The notes under the pieces: generated by a model
What the model saw: the letters and a program-made list of their open reading frames with translations, nothing else
Databases searched by the model: none
What the model was told of the DNA's origin: nothing
Assembly: GCF_004323635.1 (NCBI RefSeq)
Contig: NZ_CP036515.1
Span: 682,001-746,000 of the forward strand
Length of the DNA: 64,000 bases
Source of the DNA: Lichenihabitans psoromatis
Lineage (GTDB): Bacteria; Pseudomonadota; Alphaproteobacteria; Rhizobiales; Beijerinckiaceae
Reading direction: 5' to 3'
Shown here: in pieces, positions 11,232 to 20,563 of the stretch
How positions within the stretch are numbered: the first letter of the stretch is position 1
How the letters are laid out: the number at the start of each line of letters is the position of its first letter
Made by a program: the position numbers and the translations under genes

Positions 11232-11324
11232 CGCGCTTTGGCGCGGCGGTCTTGAAACCGAGATGCGATCCGCTCATTCATTGTCGCGCGGGCACATGGC
11301 CGGCGCGAGGGGAACGGGACCGCG

Positions 11325-11816
11325 ATGACCAATCGACAAGACGCCACGACAGAGACCGCAACCGACGCTGACGAACACCTGCGGCTGGTGGTGGTCGACG
11401 CGGACGATCTCGCGGTCGTGTCGGCCCACATGCAGGGTGCCGACGTGAAGATCGGCGACATGACTTACCTGCCGCGAACAAAGCGCTTCGCCATGGTCAT
11501 GTCGCGTTTCGATTGGGCTCGCGCCATCGAGGGTCCCCTGGAGCGCTGTGTCGCGGGGCTGCATTTCGAGCGTGTCCTGCATGTCTCGCAATCGGGGTTG
11601 GACCGTTCCGATGCCGACCGGAACGAGCGGTTGCTGGCGATTTCGTTCATTGCCGATGACGCACCCTCCGGCACGGTGCTGCTCGCTTTCGCAGGTGGCG
11701 GTTTGGTGCGCCTGACGGTTGAATGCCTCGAGGCAGAAACGCGCGACATGGGCCCACGGTGGACCGTGACGTCACGACCCGACACGTCGCTTCCAGCAGC
11801 CATATCTCAGAGCTAG
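11325..11816 (+). CDS. DUF2948 family protein
   Basis: A 163-residue cytoplasmic protein of unknown function from a family found almost only in alphaproteobacteria, nearly always between murA and hisD. Family features seen: an N-terminal LRLVVVDADDLAVVSAHMQ segment, KIGDMTYLPRTKRFAMVM, then FDW. No catalytic signature, signal peptide or membrane segment is visible. Conserved position suggests a housekeeping role. The hairpin just after its stop may separate it from hisD. Confidence 0.85.
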   Translation: MTNRQDATTETATDADEHLRLVVVDADDLAVVSAHMQGADVKIGDMTYLPRTKRFAMVMSRFDWARAIEGPLERCVAGLHFERVLHVSQSGLDRSDADRNERLLAISFIADDAPSGTVLLAFAGGGLVRLTVECLEAETRDMGPRWTVTSRPDTSLPAAISQS

Positions 11817-11839
11817 TCCGGCACGTCACCCTGCCGGAC
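11816..11839 (+). terminator. Hairpin between DUF2948 gene and hisD
   Basis: GTCCGGCA (11816-11823) and TGCCGGAC (11832-11839) make a perfect 8-base-pair stem with an 8-base loop, beginning at the last base of the DUF2948 stop codon. No U-run follows, so it could be an attenuator-like or mRNA-stabilising element rather than a full terminator. hisD begins 43 bases later. Confidence 0.4.
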
Positions 11840-11882
11840 GGCATCCTTGCGCCACACGGCGCCAGCAACCAAAAGAGGTACG

Positions 11883-13178
11883 ATGCCTGTTCGTCTCGAC
11901 CGCCGCGACTCTGACTTCGAACAGCAATTCGCAGCCCTGCTGGCGTCGAAACGCGAGGTCGCCCAGGATGTCGACACCGCCGTGGCCGCCATCATCGCCG
12001 ACGTGATCGCACGGGGCGATGCGGCGTTGCACGACCTGTCGCAACGCTTCGATGGTCTCGATCTCGGTCTGGTCGGCTTGCGGGTCTCCGAACAGGAGCT
12101 CGACGCGGCGACCGAAGCCGCGCCAGCGGACGCCATGTCGGCCCTCAAGGTCGCGCATGAGCGCATCACCGCGTTTCACGACCGGCAAAGGCCGATCGAT
12201 CATCACTTTACCGACGCGCTCGGCGTCGAGCTCGGTTGGCGCTGGACCGCCATCGAGGCGGTCGGGCTTTATGTGCCGGGCGGTACGGCGAGCTATCCGT
12301 CCTCCGTTCTGATGAATGCGGTTCCGGCGAAGGTGGCCGGATGCCCGCGTCTCGTCATGGTGGTGCCGGCCCTGCGGGGCGTCATCAACCCGTTGGTTTT
12401 GGCGGCAGCCCGCCTCGCCGGGGTCGACGAGGTGTACCGGATCGGCGGCGCGCAGGCGGTGGCGGCGCTGGCCTTCGGAACTGCCAGCATCGCACCCGTC
12501 GCCAAAGTCGTCGGCCCCGGGAATGCCTATGTGGCGGCCGCTAAACGACGTGTCTTCGGCACGGTCGGCATCGACATGATCGCAGGCCCCTCGGAGGTCC
12601 TCATCCTGGCCGACGGAACCGCCAACCCCGCCTGGATCGCCGCCGACCTTCTGGCGCAAGCCGAGCACGATGCGTCCGCGCAATCGATCCTCATCACCGA
12701 CGATCAGGCGCTCGCGGACGCGGTCGCGCGGGCCGTGTCGGACCAGTTGAAGACGCTGCCGCGTGTCGCCATCGCGACGGCGAGCTGGGAGGATTTTGGG
12801 GCCATTGTAGTGGTCCCGAGCCTGCGATCGGCAATCGACCTTGTCGACCGGATCGCACCGGAACATCTCGAGATCATGGCCGAGGATGCCGACAGCCTGA
12901 CGGAAAGCGTCCGCAATGCGGGAGCCATCTTCGTCGGTGGCCACACACCCGAGGCGATCGGCGATTACGTCGGCGGGTCGAACCACGTTCTGCCGACCGC
13001 CCGCTCGGCACGGTTCTCTTCCGGCCTGGGTGTGCTCGATTTTATGAAGCGGACCTCGATCCTGCGCTGCGATGCCGCCTCTTTGGCCCAGCTTGCAGCA
13101 CCCGCCATCGCGCTGGCGAAGGTCGAGGGCCTCGAGGCTCATGCGCGGTCGGTATCGATCCGCACCAATTCGGTCTGA
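11883..13178 (+). CDS. hisD: Histidinol dehydrogenase HisD
   Basis: A 431-residue zinc enzyme performing the last two oxidations of histidine synthesis (L-histidinol to L-histidine, NAD-dependent). Conserved segments seen: GLYVPGGTASYPSSVLMN, GGAQAVAALAFGT, GPGNAYVAAAKR and the C-terminal SNHVLPTARSARFSSGL. ATG 11883 is chosen over the upstream in-frame ATG 11847: it has AAGAGG just upstream and gives the usual length. Its isolation from other his genes but next to UPF0262 is normal in Hyphomicrobiales. Confidence 0.96.
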   Translation: MPVRLDRRDSDFEQQFAALLASKREVAQDVDTAVAAIIADVIARGDAALHDLSQRFDGLDLGLVGLRVSEQELDAATEAAPADAMSALKVAHERITAFHDRQRPIDHHFTDALGVELGWRWTAIEAVGLYVPGGTASYPSSVLMNAVPAKVAGCPRLVMVVPALRGVINPLVLAAARLAGVDEVYRIGGAQAVAALAFGTASIAPVAKVVGPGNAYVAAAKRRVFGTVGIDMIAGPSEVLILADGTANPAWIAADLLAQAEHDASAQSILITDDQALADAVARAVSDQLKTLPRVAIATASWEDFGAIVVVPSLRSAIDLVDRIAPEHLEIMAEDADSLTESVRNAGAIFVGGHTPEAIGDYVGGSNHVLPTARSARFSSGLGVLDFMKRTSILRCDAASLAQLAAPAIALAKVEGLEAHARSVSIRTNSV

Positions 13179-13181
13179 CCG

Positions 13182-13667
13182 ATGGACCAATCGGACCCGA
13201 CGCGATGCCGCCTCATGGCGGTCGATCTCGACGACGGGACGATCGGTCGTGGCACGCCGGATCAAGAGCACGAACGCCGGATCGCAATCTTCGACCTCGT
13301 GGAAAATAATCGGTTTGTGCTTCCCGGCCATGATGGTGGGCCCTACCGGCTCGGGATCGCGCTGAAAGGCACTAAGCTCGCGCTCGATATCCGCACCGAG
13401 GATGATGCGCCGGTGGTGCTGCACATGCTATCGCTGGCGCCGTTCCGGTCGTTGTTGAAAGATTATTTCTTCCTCTGCGAGCGTTATTATTCAGCCATCC
13501 GGACCGCGACCCCAAGCCAGATCGAGGCGATCGATATGGGCCGCCGCGGCCTCCACAATGAGGCTGCCGAGCTGTTGGCACAGCGCCTGCAAGGCAAGAT
13601 CGTCGCGGATTTCGAGACGATGCGGCGGCTGTTCACGCTCGTGACGGCGCTGCATTGGAAAGGGTGA
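13182..13667 (+). CDS. UPF0262 family protein
   Basis: A 161-residue protein of the uncharacterised UPF0262 family, which in alphaproteobacteria regularly follows hisD (here 3 bases after its stop). It has the family segments EHERRIAIFDLVENNRF and FRSLLKDYFFLCERYY and shows no transmembrane segment. The function is unknown; tight spacing implies co-translation with hisD. The stop region is part of a 32-base tandem duplication that includes the next gene's ribosome-binding site. Confidence 0.85.
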   Translation: MDQSDPTRCRLMAVDLDDGTIGRGTPDQEHERRIAIFDLVENNRFVLPGHDGGPYRLGIALKGTKLALDIRTEDDAPVVLHMLSLAPFRSLLKDYFFLCERYYSAIRTATPSQIEAIDMGRRGLHNEAAELLAQRLQGKIVADFETMRRLFTLVTALHWKG

Positions 13668-13712
13668 GCGGCATGCCGCAAACCCAAGCGAAAGGCTGAG
13701 CGGCATGCCGCA
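13658..13712 (+). repeat. Tandem duplication of a stop/Shine-Dalgarno/start segment
   Basis: GAAAGGGTGAGCGGCATGCC (from 13658) recurs as GAAAGGCTGAGCGGCATGCC (from 13690), 32 bases later; each copy continues with GCA. The first copy holds the UPF0262 stop and opens a tiny ORF of 8 codons (13673-13699, MPQTQAKG) whose stop lies within the second copy. The second copy supplies the start region of the phosphatase gene (ATG 13705). Confidence 0.8.
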
Positions 13713-14184
13713 GAGCCCAGACAATCCGATGAACGGCACGCCGCGAAGCTCGGTTCAATCCGTGCTGTTCGCCTGTTCGGAAAATGCTGTTCGCTCCCCG
13801 ATCGCCGAAGCGATTGCCCGGCGGCTCATCGGACACTCCACCCACCTCATTTCGGCAGGGGTCCGCCGGGGCGACGCCAATCCCTTTACGCTCGAAACGC
13901 TGGCCGAGATCGGCATCGATCTGTCGCGCCATCGTCCGCGCACGTTCGAGGATTTGGAAGAGTCCAGCTTCGACCTGATCATCACGCTATCGCCAGAGGC
14001 GCATCATCGAGCGCTCGAATTCACCCGCACCATGGCGGTCGAGGTGATCTATTGGCCGACCTTCGACCCAACGGCCGTCGAGGGCTCACGCAGCGCCGTG
14101 TCGAGCGCCTTTCGCCTGGTGCGCGACACGCTTGCGAAACGCATCGACCTCTGCTTTGGCGGGATGGTTGCGGCACCCTCCTGA
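13705..14184 (+). CDS. Low-molecular-weight phosphotyrosine phosphatase-like protein
   Basis: A 159-residue protein of the LMW-PTP/arsenate reductase fold. The P-loop is visible near the N-terminus as CSENAVRSP, giving the C-x5-R signature. The downstream WPTFDPT is where the family's catalytic Asp lies. The same gene follows UPF0262 in other Hyphomicrobiales, suggesting a conserved, non-arsenic role. Start could be ATG 13705 or ATG 13732; both lie before the first strand (VQSVLFACS). The start region is duplicated, so translation may be influenced by an 8-codon upstream ORF. Confidence 0.8.
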   Translation: MPQSPDNPMNGTPRSSVQSVLFACSENAVRSPIAEAIARRLIGHSTHLISAGVRRGDANPFTLETLAEIGIDLSRHRPRTFEDLEESSFDLIITLSPEAHHRALEFTRTMAVEVIYWPTFDPTAVEGSRSAVSSAFRLVRDTLAKRIDLCFGGMVAAPS

Positions 14185-14304
14185 TCGCGGATCAGACTTT
14201 TCGCGGCAAGCCGCACCTTTGCGACCGCTCGACCGTTGAAACACAAGCGGAAAGATCAACATTCTGCTCTCACGGACCAACCACGTCGCCCATTAGGTAC
14301 ATTG

Positions 14305-15798
14305 ATGATCGCAAAGTCCAAGGCTCGAGTCTCGACCGGTGTTTCCGGGCTCGACAACATCCTCGGCGGCGGGTTGACGCCGGATCGGCTCTATCTCGTT
14401 GAAGGGACACCCGGCACCGGCAAGACGACGTTGGCGCTTCAGTTCCTCATGGAGGGTATCCGCCAGGGGGAGTCTGGCCTTTACATCACCCTGTCTGAAA
14501 CCGAGGAGGAATTGCGGGCTGGAGCCGCCACGCATGGATGGACGCTCGACGGCGTCACGGTCTCTGAACTCGTCACGGAGGATGGACTCGACCCCAACCA
14601 GGAGCAGTCGATCCTGCATTCGTCGGAGATCGAGCTTGGCGAGACGACGGGACGGCTGATCGATCTCGTCACCACGTTGCAGCCGCGTCGCATCGTCTTC
14701 GATAGCCTCTCCGAGTTCCGGCTTCTGGCGCAAAATCCATTGCGCTATCGACGCCAAATCTTGGCCCTCAAACAATTCTTCGCCAACCGTAAGTGTATCG
14801 TGATCCTGCTCGATGACCGGACGTCGGAACCGACGGACCTGCAGCTGCACAGCATCGCTCATGGCGTCATCCGGCTCGAGCAACACGCTCAGGATTATGG
14901 CAGCGAGCGGCGCCGTCTGCAGATCATCAAGATGCGCGGTACGAAATTTCGCGGCGGCTTCCACGATCTGAACATCGAGACAGGCGGCATCGTAGTCTTC
15001 CCGCGTCTGATCGCGTCGGAACATCATGCGGATTTTGTTGCCGTTCCGCTCGGAACCGGGTCGAACCAGCTCGATGCATTGCTGGGCGGCGGCTTGCTGC
15101 CCGGCACCAACGCGCTGTTCAGTGGTCCCTCGGGTGTCGGCAAGACATCGACGGCCGTGAGTTGCATGACGGCGGCGATCCGCAGCGGCAAACAGGGCGT
15201 CTATTATCTTTTTGACGAGGGACGGGCGACCCTCCTGGAACGTGCTGCCCACCTCGGTATGGATCTCGGCACCGCGATTGAAGCCGGCAAGGTGGACCTG
15301 CGTCAGATCGATCCGGCCGAGTTGTCGCCGGGCGAATTCGCCAATCACGTGAGGCGCGCGGTCGAGGAGGATGGCGCCAACTTCGTCGTGATCGACAGCC
15401 TCAATGCCTACCTGCACGCGATGCCGGGTCAGAAATTCCTGTTGCTTCAGATGCATGAGTTGCTGACCTACCTGAATCAGCTGGGCGTCGTCACGATCTT
15501 GATCCTCGGCCAGCACGGCATCGTGGGCGATGTCCGCAGCGACGTGGATCTCAGCTATCTCAGCGATACGATCCTTCTGTTCCGCTTTTTCGAAGCGCAG
15601 GGTGAGGTTCGCAAAGCGGTGGCCGTGGTCAAGAGCCGGGCCGCCAAGCATGAGCGAACCATCCGCGAGTTCAGGCTGACGTCGACCGGGCTTGAGGTCG
15701 GCAAAGCCTTACGGGACTTCGAAGGCGTGCTGTCCGGCCTGCCGAGCTATCGCGGCGAGCAGCCGATGCTGGGGCAAGAACCAAGCGTCGAGGCCTGA
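14305..15798 (+). CDS. KaiC-like double-domain ATPase
   Basis: A 497-residue RecA-fold ATPase with two KaiC domains. Domain 1 carries Walker A EGTPGTGKTT and begins STGVSGLDNILGGGL; domain 2 carries Walker A GPSGVGKTS after LDALLGGGLLPG. Known KaiC forms hexamers and autophosphorylates; outside cyanobacteria relatives act in stress and signalling. No kaiA or kaiB is present. Start at ATG 14305 gives the family N-terminus (an in-frame ATG at 14236 would add 23 poorly conserved residues). It ends one base before the following kinase gene, implying co-expression with that hybrid kinase. Confidence 0.88.
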   Translation: MIAKSKARVSTGVSGLDNILGGGLTPDRLYLVEGTPGTGKTTLALQFLMEGIRQGESGLYITLSETEEELRAGAATHGWTLDGVTVSELVTEDGLDPNQEQSILHSSEIELGETTGRLIDLVTTLQPRRIVFDSLSEFRLLAQNPLRYRRQILALKQFFANRKCIVILLDDRTSEPTDLQLHSIAHGVIRLEQHAQDYGSERRRLQIIKMRGTKFRGGFHDLNIETGGIVVFPRLIASEHHADFVAVPLGTGSNQLDALLGGGLLPGTNALFSGPSGVGKTSTAVSCMTAAIRSGKQGVYYLFDEGRATLLERAAHLGMDLGTAIEAGKVDLRQIDPAELSPGEFANHVRRAVEEDGANFVVIDSLNAYLHAMPGQKFLLLQMHELLTYLNQLGVVTILILGQHGIVGDVRSDVDLSYLSDTILLFRFFEAQGEVRKAVAVVKSRAAKHERTIREFRLTSTGLEVGKALRDFEGVLSGLPSYRGEQPMLGQEPSVEA

Positions 15799-15799
15799 G

Positions 15800-16147
15800 A
15801 TGGATCGACGGATGCTCATCCTGGCGCCGCGCGGTCGGGATGCTCAAGTCATCGAGCAGGTTCTCGGCAAAGCCAACGTTCGATGCGTCGTACTTCCCGA
15901 TGCGCGGAGCCTGTCGCAGGAACTCGAGCGCGGCGCCGGTGCTGCCGTCATCACCGAGGAAGCGCTCTCGGACTCCGACGTCCGTGTCTTGCGACGCTGG
16001 CTCGATGCACAGCCCTCATGGGCCGACTTCCCGTTCATTATGCTGACTCTGCCACGCACCAGCCAAAAAGCATGGTGCGGCATGATCTTGTCGAAGCTCT
16101 CGGCAACGTCGTCCTGCTCGAACGGCCCATCAATGCCGAAACCTTGA
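15800..16147 (+). CDS. N-terminal receiver-like part of a hybrid kinase, cut off by a frameshift
   Basis: ATG 15800 starts immediately after the KaiC stop. The first 90 codons encode a receiver-like fold (MLILAPRGRDAQVIEQVLG, then a hydrophobic run FPFIMLT). From about 16070 the frame diverges into meaningless sequence and stops at 16147. The proper continuation ([19 protein letters not shown]) is in the -1 frame. Inserting one A in the AAAAA at 16065-16069 restores a single ORF with the downstream kinase. It is either a genuine mutation or a homopolymer sequencing error. The domain lacks an obvious phosphorylatable Asp. Confidence 0.7.
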   Translation: MDRRMLILAPRGRDAQVIEQVLGKANVRCVVLPDARSLSQELERGAGAAVITEEALSDSDVRVLRRWLDAQPSWADFPFIMLTLPRTSQKAWCGMILSKLSATSSCSNGPSMPKP

Positions 16148-17757
16148 CCAGCGCCGCGGCGTCGGCGCTTCGCGCGCGGGACCGGCAATACGACGCTCGT
16201 ATTCACTGGCTCGACCGGGAGAATGATGACAAGCAGCTTCGTATGGCGCTGATGGCCGGCAATCTCGGATCGTGGAGCCTGCATCCTGTCAGCAAGGCGC
16301 TGGTGGCGTCGGACCGGTTCAAGGCGCATTTCGGTCGCGAAGCCAACCGGGACTTCACCTATGAAGATCTGCTGGCGTCCGTCCATCCCGACGATCGCGA
16401 GAAACAGCGAGCGGCTGCCGAACCCACCTTCACGCGCCAGGAGGATTATAAAATCGAGCATCGGGTTGTCTGGCCCGACGGCACGATCCACTGGATCCAG
16501 GTGAGCGGACGCACCGTCTATGGCGACAACGGAAGGCCCACAACGATCAGTGGCGTGTCGTTGGACGTGACCGAACGGCGGCGGTCGGAAGATGTGCTTC
16601 AGCATCGCGTCGGCGAGGCGGTCGCCGAAAGCCAGCGCGCTCAAGCGGCGCTGGTTCAGGCCCAGAAGATGGAAGCCGTGGGCCAACTCACCGGAGGCAT
16701 CGCGCATGACTTCAACAATCTCCTGACCGCGATCGTTGGAAACATCGATCTGATCAGCCGACGCACGGATGACGACCGCATCAAGACCATGGCCGGACGC
16801 GCCAAACACGCCTCCGACCGCGCCGCCAAGCTCACCAGCCAATTGCTCGCCTTTTCGCGGAGCCAGAAGCTGGACCTCCGACCGGTCAATATCGACGCCT
16901 TGATCGGCGGCATGGGCGATCTCGTTTCGCGATCGATTGGGCCGACCGTCGCGGTCAAGACCGCGCTCGGCGCCGCCGGGCGGCTGGCCTTAGCGGACGC
17001 GAACCAGATCGAGCTGGCTCTGCTCAATCTGGCCATCAACGCGCGGGATGCCATGCCGGCCGGCGGTACGTTGACGATCGGCACCACCTTGCAGACGAGC
17101 GCGCAGCGGGGTCAGGCCGAGAGCTTCATCGTCATCACGGTCGCGGATACGGGGTTCGGCATCGAGCCCGCGATCCTGTCTAAAGTGTTCGATCCGTTTT
17201 TCACCACCAAACCGGTCGGCAAGGGAACCGGCCTTGGTCTAAGCCAAGTTCATGGGATCGCCCATCAATCGGGTGGGTCGGTCCGGATCGAGAGCGAGGT
17301 CGGCAAGGGAACCACGATCGAGATTTGGCTTCGCGAAAGCGCGGAGCTTGAGCGTGAAGCCGACGCGGCCGGCGCGGTCGATGCGGAGATCACGAGTGGT
17401 CGCGGCCACGTCCTGGTGATCGACGATGATCCGGACGTTCGCCGGTTCGTCGTCGAGTGCCTCGAAATCCTCGGCTTCACGGTTACGCAGGCCGACCACG
17501 GCAAGGCTGGCCTCGACCGACTAGATCAAGACCATCCGGACCTCATGATCGTCGATTTTGCCATGCCGGGCATGAACGGCGCTCAGGTGGCGGCGGCCGC
17601 ACGTGAACGGCAGGCCGGGCTGCCGATCATCCTGGCGACCGGTTATGCCGATACGGGATTGGTCGAGGGGGCCTTCGCGCAAGACGAAATCCTGCGGAAG
17701 CCTTTCTTGATCAACGACCTGTCGCGCGCCGTGCGTCACGCGCTGAACTTGACTTGA
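16072..17757 (+). CDS. Hybrid sensor histidine kinase/response regulator (main part)
   Basis: The frame is open from 15883, with ATG 16072 as first plausible start after the frameshift. Order: the end of the receiver-like domain ([14 protein letters not shown]), a PAS domain ([17 protein letters not shown] to [11 protein letters not shown]), HisKA with the phospho-acceptor in [13 protein letters not shown], HATPase (N-box [15 protein letters not shown]-boxes ADTGFGI and GTGLGLSQ) and a C-terminal receiver ([10 protein letters not shown], phospho-Asp in [12 protein letters not shown], Lys in LRKPF). No transmembrane segments, so it is a cytoplasmic kinase. It forms a two-gene unit with the KaiC-like ATPase, a pairing seen in many alphaproteobacteria. 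The target is unknown. Confidence 0.85.
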   Translation: MVRHDLVEALGNVVLLERPINAETLTSAAASALRARDRQYDARIHWLDRENDDKQLRMALMAGNLGSWSLHPVSKALVASDRFKAHFGREANRDFTYEDLLASVHPDDREKQRAAAEPTFTRQEDYKIEHRVVWPDGTIHWIQVSGRTVYGDNGRPTTISGVSLDVTERRRSEDVLQHRVGEAVAESQRAQAALVQAQKMEAVGQLTGGIAHDFNNLLTAIVGNIDLISRRTDDDRIKTMAGRAKHASDRAAKLTSQLLAFSRSQKLDLRPVNIDALIGGMGDLVSRSIGPTVAVKTALGAAGRLALADANQIELALLNLAINARDAMPAGGTLTIGTTLQTSAQRGQAESFIVITVADTGFGIEPAILSKVFDPFFTTKPVGKGTGLGLSQVHGIAHQSGGSVRIESEVGKGTTIEIWLRESAELEREADAAGAVDAEITSGRGHVLVIDDDPDVRRFVVECLEILGFTVTQADHGKAGLDRLDQDHPDLMIVDFAMPGMNGAQVAAAARERQAGLPIILATGYADTGLVEGAFAQDEILRKPFLINDLSRAVRHALNLT

Positions 17758-17773
17758 AGTCACGCCCTGGGGG

Positions 17774-19180
17774 TCATCCCTCAGCGCGCGCCACCGTCAT
17801 CCAGCGTGCCGCATAGGCTTTGAACGAAGAGCCAAGCGGCTCCGACTCGAACACGCTCGAGGGTGAAGGAAATGCCGCCCCCTCGTGCGACTGCGAGCGA
17901 TCCTTCAGGACCAGGAGTGCGGCCCCGCCGCTTGTGCCGGTGGTGCTGTGCGATCCCGTCACGCTCCGACTCGTCATCGCCTGCAACACGTCGAGATAGA
18001 GGATGTTGCGTGCGAATGGCCCCTCGACGATCGTCGGCCCGGTGGCTTGCAGCAGGTCGAGGCAGGTGGCGGTCATTAATCCGGCATAGAGGCTCGCCGC
18101 GACGGTGCGTTCGGCCGCGGACAGGCCATCGGCCGCATGGGTCCAACGTCCCACGCCGTGCGGGAAAGGGCCGTTCCCCGGCGCGAAGGTCGGCAGCACC
18201 ATGATGCCGCGCTCCAGCACCTCAGCCAGCGCGACGCGATCGGACGAGGCGGGCTGCTTGCCGGCCAGGATTTCGAATTCCCGCCCGCCCATGAACCGAG
18301 CGGACGGCACGGGTCGCCCGAACGCGTCCACGTTGACGAGCGTATCGCGGGCCGCATCGAGATGCGCCATCGAGCCGCCGGTCGCAAAGACGATCACCCA
18401 GGTGCCTGTAGAGACGACCGACACCGGACCGGCGTCACCGATGATGTGGGGCAGCAGCGAGGCATTGGAATCGTGGATACCGCAGGCGACCGGGATCGAA
18501 CGGTCGATGCCGAGCCGCGAGGCGATCTCCGGCCGAAGGTCACCGAGTATATCGAAGGCGGAGCGAAGCGGCGCCATCCTGCCGGACCAGCCGGCTCGCT
18601 CGACCAGCGAGGAGAAATTCCTCGCTTGAGGGTTCCAAAGATCGGTATGGGAGCCGAGCGACGTCGCCTCGTTGGCCGCGACGCCGGTGAGCCACCAGGC
18701 CCAATATTGCGGATACATCATGATCCAACGGGCGCGGTCGAAAGCGTCGGGGAAGGTCTGTTGCTGCCAGAAGAACTGCGCGCCCGCGTTCAACCCGCCC
18801 GGCAGGCTGGGCGAAAAAGTCTCGGAGAACGGCGGCCGGATCCGGTCGTAATCCGCGCGGGTCGCATCGACACCGCGATATTCGTAATCCAGCACCGGCA
18901 GCGCCAGCCCGGTCTCGCCGAGGAGGACGCCCGAGCCACCATGCGCCGTGATCGAAATCGCGTCGATCGGTTCGGCGCCCTCGCGGACGAGGTCGGCGAG
19001 GCCATCGAGGAAGAAGCTCTGCATCGCCACGATATCGAAATGTGGATAAGGCCCATTCTGCCGCACCACGTTGGGCGTCGTGCGAACCGCAAGATCGGTG
19101 CCGGTCGCAAGATCGTGCAGCAAGACCTTGACGTTGGTCTTGCCGATGTCGAGCACCGCGACGAAGCGACGGTCCGGCAT
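17774..19180 (-). CDS. rhaK: FGGY-family carbohydrate kinase, rhamnulose kinase (RhaK type)
   Basis: A 468-residue sugar kinase of the FGGY fold, predicted to phosphorylate L-rhamnulose to rhamnulose 1-phosphate. The phosphate-1 motif (VLDIGKTNVKVLLHD) begins at residue 7; later GGSGVLLGETG and the adenosine region (GTWVIVFATGG) are seen. Rhizobium RhaK differs from E. coli RhaB and is reported to be needed also for ABC-dependent uptake. The start at 19180 leaves a 10-base gap to the mutarotase gene. An in-frame ATG further up (19246) lies inside that gene and is rejected. It is the last gene of rhaSTPQUK. Confidence 0.9.
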   Translation of the reverse strand: MPDRRFVAVLDIGKTNVKVLLHDLATGTDLAVRTTPNVVRQNGPYPHFDIVAMQSFFLDGLADLVREGAEPIDAISITAHGGSGVLLGETGLALPVLDYEYRGVDATRADYDRIRPPFSETFSPSLPGGLNAGAQFFWQQQTFPDAFDRARWIMMYPQYWAWWLTGVAANEATSLGSHTDLWNPQARNFSSLVERAGWSGRMAPLRSAFDILGDLRPEIASRLGIDRSIPVACGIHDSNASLLPHIIGDAGPVSVVSTGTWVIVFATGGSMAHLDAARDTLVNVDAFGRPVPSARFMGGREFEILAGKQPASSDRVALAEVLERGIMVLPTFAPGNGPFPHGVGRWTHAADGLSAAERTVAASLYAGLMTATCLDLLQATGPTIVEGPFARNILYLDVLQAMTSRSVTGSHSTTGTSGGAALLVLKDRSQSHEGAAFPSPSSVFESEPLGSSFKAYAARWMTVARAEG

Positions 19181-19190
19181 GAGGCTCTCC

Positions 19191-19526
19191 TCAGGCAAGG
19201 TGAAACATGGGGGCGAGCGGGGTGACGACCGGCTCGTTCGAGGCATGCGTCTCCATGATGTCGGCCATATGGGCCCACCACCGCTGCATCACCGGATGAA
19301 AGGGGAGCGCTTCCATCGTGTGATCCGTCCGCCGCCACAACACGCCGAAAAGCGTGTGGGTCGCGGGATCGAGATGGATCGAATAATCCGACACACCCGC
19401 CTCGTGCAGCAGATCGACCAACTCGGGAAAGATCGCATCGTGTCGGCGCCGGTATTCCTCGGCTTTCCCCGGATGGAGCCGCATTGTGAACGCAACCTTT
19501 TCCAGGCCGACTGATGGCTCGATCAT
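19191..19526 (-). CDS. rhaU: L-rhamnose mutarotase
   Basis: A 111-residue dimeric alpha/beta-barrel (ferredoxin-like) enzyme that interconverts the alpha and beta anomers of L-rhamnose. Family signatures are clear: [18 protein letters not shown], the active-site His within YSIHLD, LFGVLWR, and the C-terminal [15 protein letters not shown] 19526 overlaps the permease stop by 4 bases (ATGA). Names in use are rhaM (E. coli) and rhaU (Rhizobium). Confidence 0.95.
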   Translation of the reverse strand: MIEPSVGLEKVAFTMRLHPGKAEEYRRRHDAIFPELVDLLHEAGVSDYSIHLDPATHTLFGVLWRRTDHTMEALPFHPVMQRWWAHMADIMETHASNEPVVTPLAPMFHLA

Positions 19527-20563
19527 CGGGCGGGCCTCGGGCGGTTGGAGATCTTGCGCGCCAGGATCGGGGCCGCGATGACGGTGATCAGCATGGCGCC
19601 GATCACGATCGACATGATGATGCCGGGAACGTTCAGCAGCCCAAGACCGTAGGTGACGAGCCCCATGACGAAGGCCGCGATCACGACGCCACCGATGGTA
19701 CCCGAGCCGCCGAGAATATTGACGCCGCCGAGCACCACGATCGTGACGACGTCGAGTTCCCAACCGGCCGCAATGGACGGGCGCGTCGAGCCGAGCCGGG
19801 AGGTCAGCATGACGGCCGCAAGCCCGCTCGCGAGGCCACTGACGAGAAACAGGATAAACTTGATCCGGCCGACCCGAAGGCCCGAAAACCGAGCCGCGAA
19901 GGGATTATTGCCGATCGCCCGCACGGCGCGGCCGAACACGCTTTTGTGCAGCACCACGGCGGCCACGACCGCCAGCAGCAGGAACGTCGCGAATTCGAAC
20001 GAGATCATCTGCCAGACATAGCCCTGGCCGAAGAAGGAGAAGCCGGTGGGGTAATCCTTATAGGACCCATCGCCGAGCACGAGATAGCTGATGCCGCGAA
20101 ACAGGCTCATGGTGCCGATCGTGGCCACGATCGAGGGCAGCCCGAGCCCGGCGATGAGCAGACCGTTGAAGCAGCCGCAGAGGGCGCCGACCACAAGGCC
20201 GATCGCGACCAGCTCCGGGACCGAAGCTCCGGCGTGAGCGGCAGCGCCCATCGCGGTCGAGGCCACCGCGATGATGCCGCCGACCGACAGGTCGATCTCG
20301 CCCGACATGATGATGAACGCCATGCTGAGCGCCACGATCGACTTTTCGGTAAAGTTGAAGGTGGCGTCCGACAGGTTCCAGATATCGAGAAAGAACGGCG
20401 ACGCGAAGGAATTGGCGATGAAGATCAACGCCGCCACGACCAGCAACAGGGCTTCCCAGCTTTTGAGGAAGCGCCCAAAACCAGAGCCGGTCTGATCGGG
20501 AATCGCGCGCGGCATTGCGACAGTCGACGTCGGTAGAGCGGTTCGCGTGTCGATTGTGGTCAT
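19523..20563 (-). CDS. rhaQ: Rhamnose ABC transporter permease RhaQ
   Basis: A 346-residue inner-membrane permease of the RbsC-like CUT2 class with about 8-10 helices. The class signature is present: [19 protein letters not shown], followed by [16 protein letters not shown]. It partners RhaP as a heterodimer under the ATPase RhaT. Its start overlaps the RhaP stop by 4 bases and its stop overlaps the rhaU start by 4. About 35 polar residues precede the first helix, as in other RhaQ proteins. Which permease is P and which is Q follows Rhizobium gene order. Confidence 0.92.
   Translation of the reverse strand: MTTIDTRTALPTSTVAMPRAIPDQTGSGFGRFLKSWEALLLVVAALIFIANSFASPFFLDIWNLSDATFNFTEKSIVALSMAFIIMSGEIDLSVGGIIAVASTAMGAAAHAGASVPELVAIGLVVGALCGCFNGLLIAGLGLPSIVATIGTMSLFRGISYLVLGDGSYKDYPTGFSFFGQGYVWQMISFEFATFLLLAVVAAVVLHKSVFGRAVRAIGNNPFAARFSGLRVGRIKFILFLVSGLASGLAAVMLTSRLGSTRPSIAAGWELDVVTIVVLGGVNILGGSGTIGGVVIAAFVMGLVTYGLGLLNVPGIIMSIVIGAMLITVIAAPILARKISNRPRPAR

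Noticed and set aside
11826..13424. 532-codon minus-strand open frame opposite hisD
   Set aside because: Shadow of hisD and the start of the UPF0262 gene; no domain or sensible composition.
14293..15651. 452-codon minus-strand open frame opposite the KaiC-like gene
   Set aside because: Antisense shadow of a gene with two intact Walker motifs.
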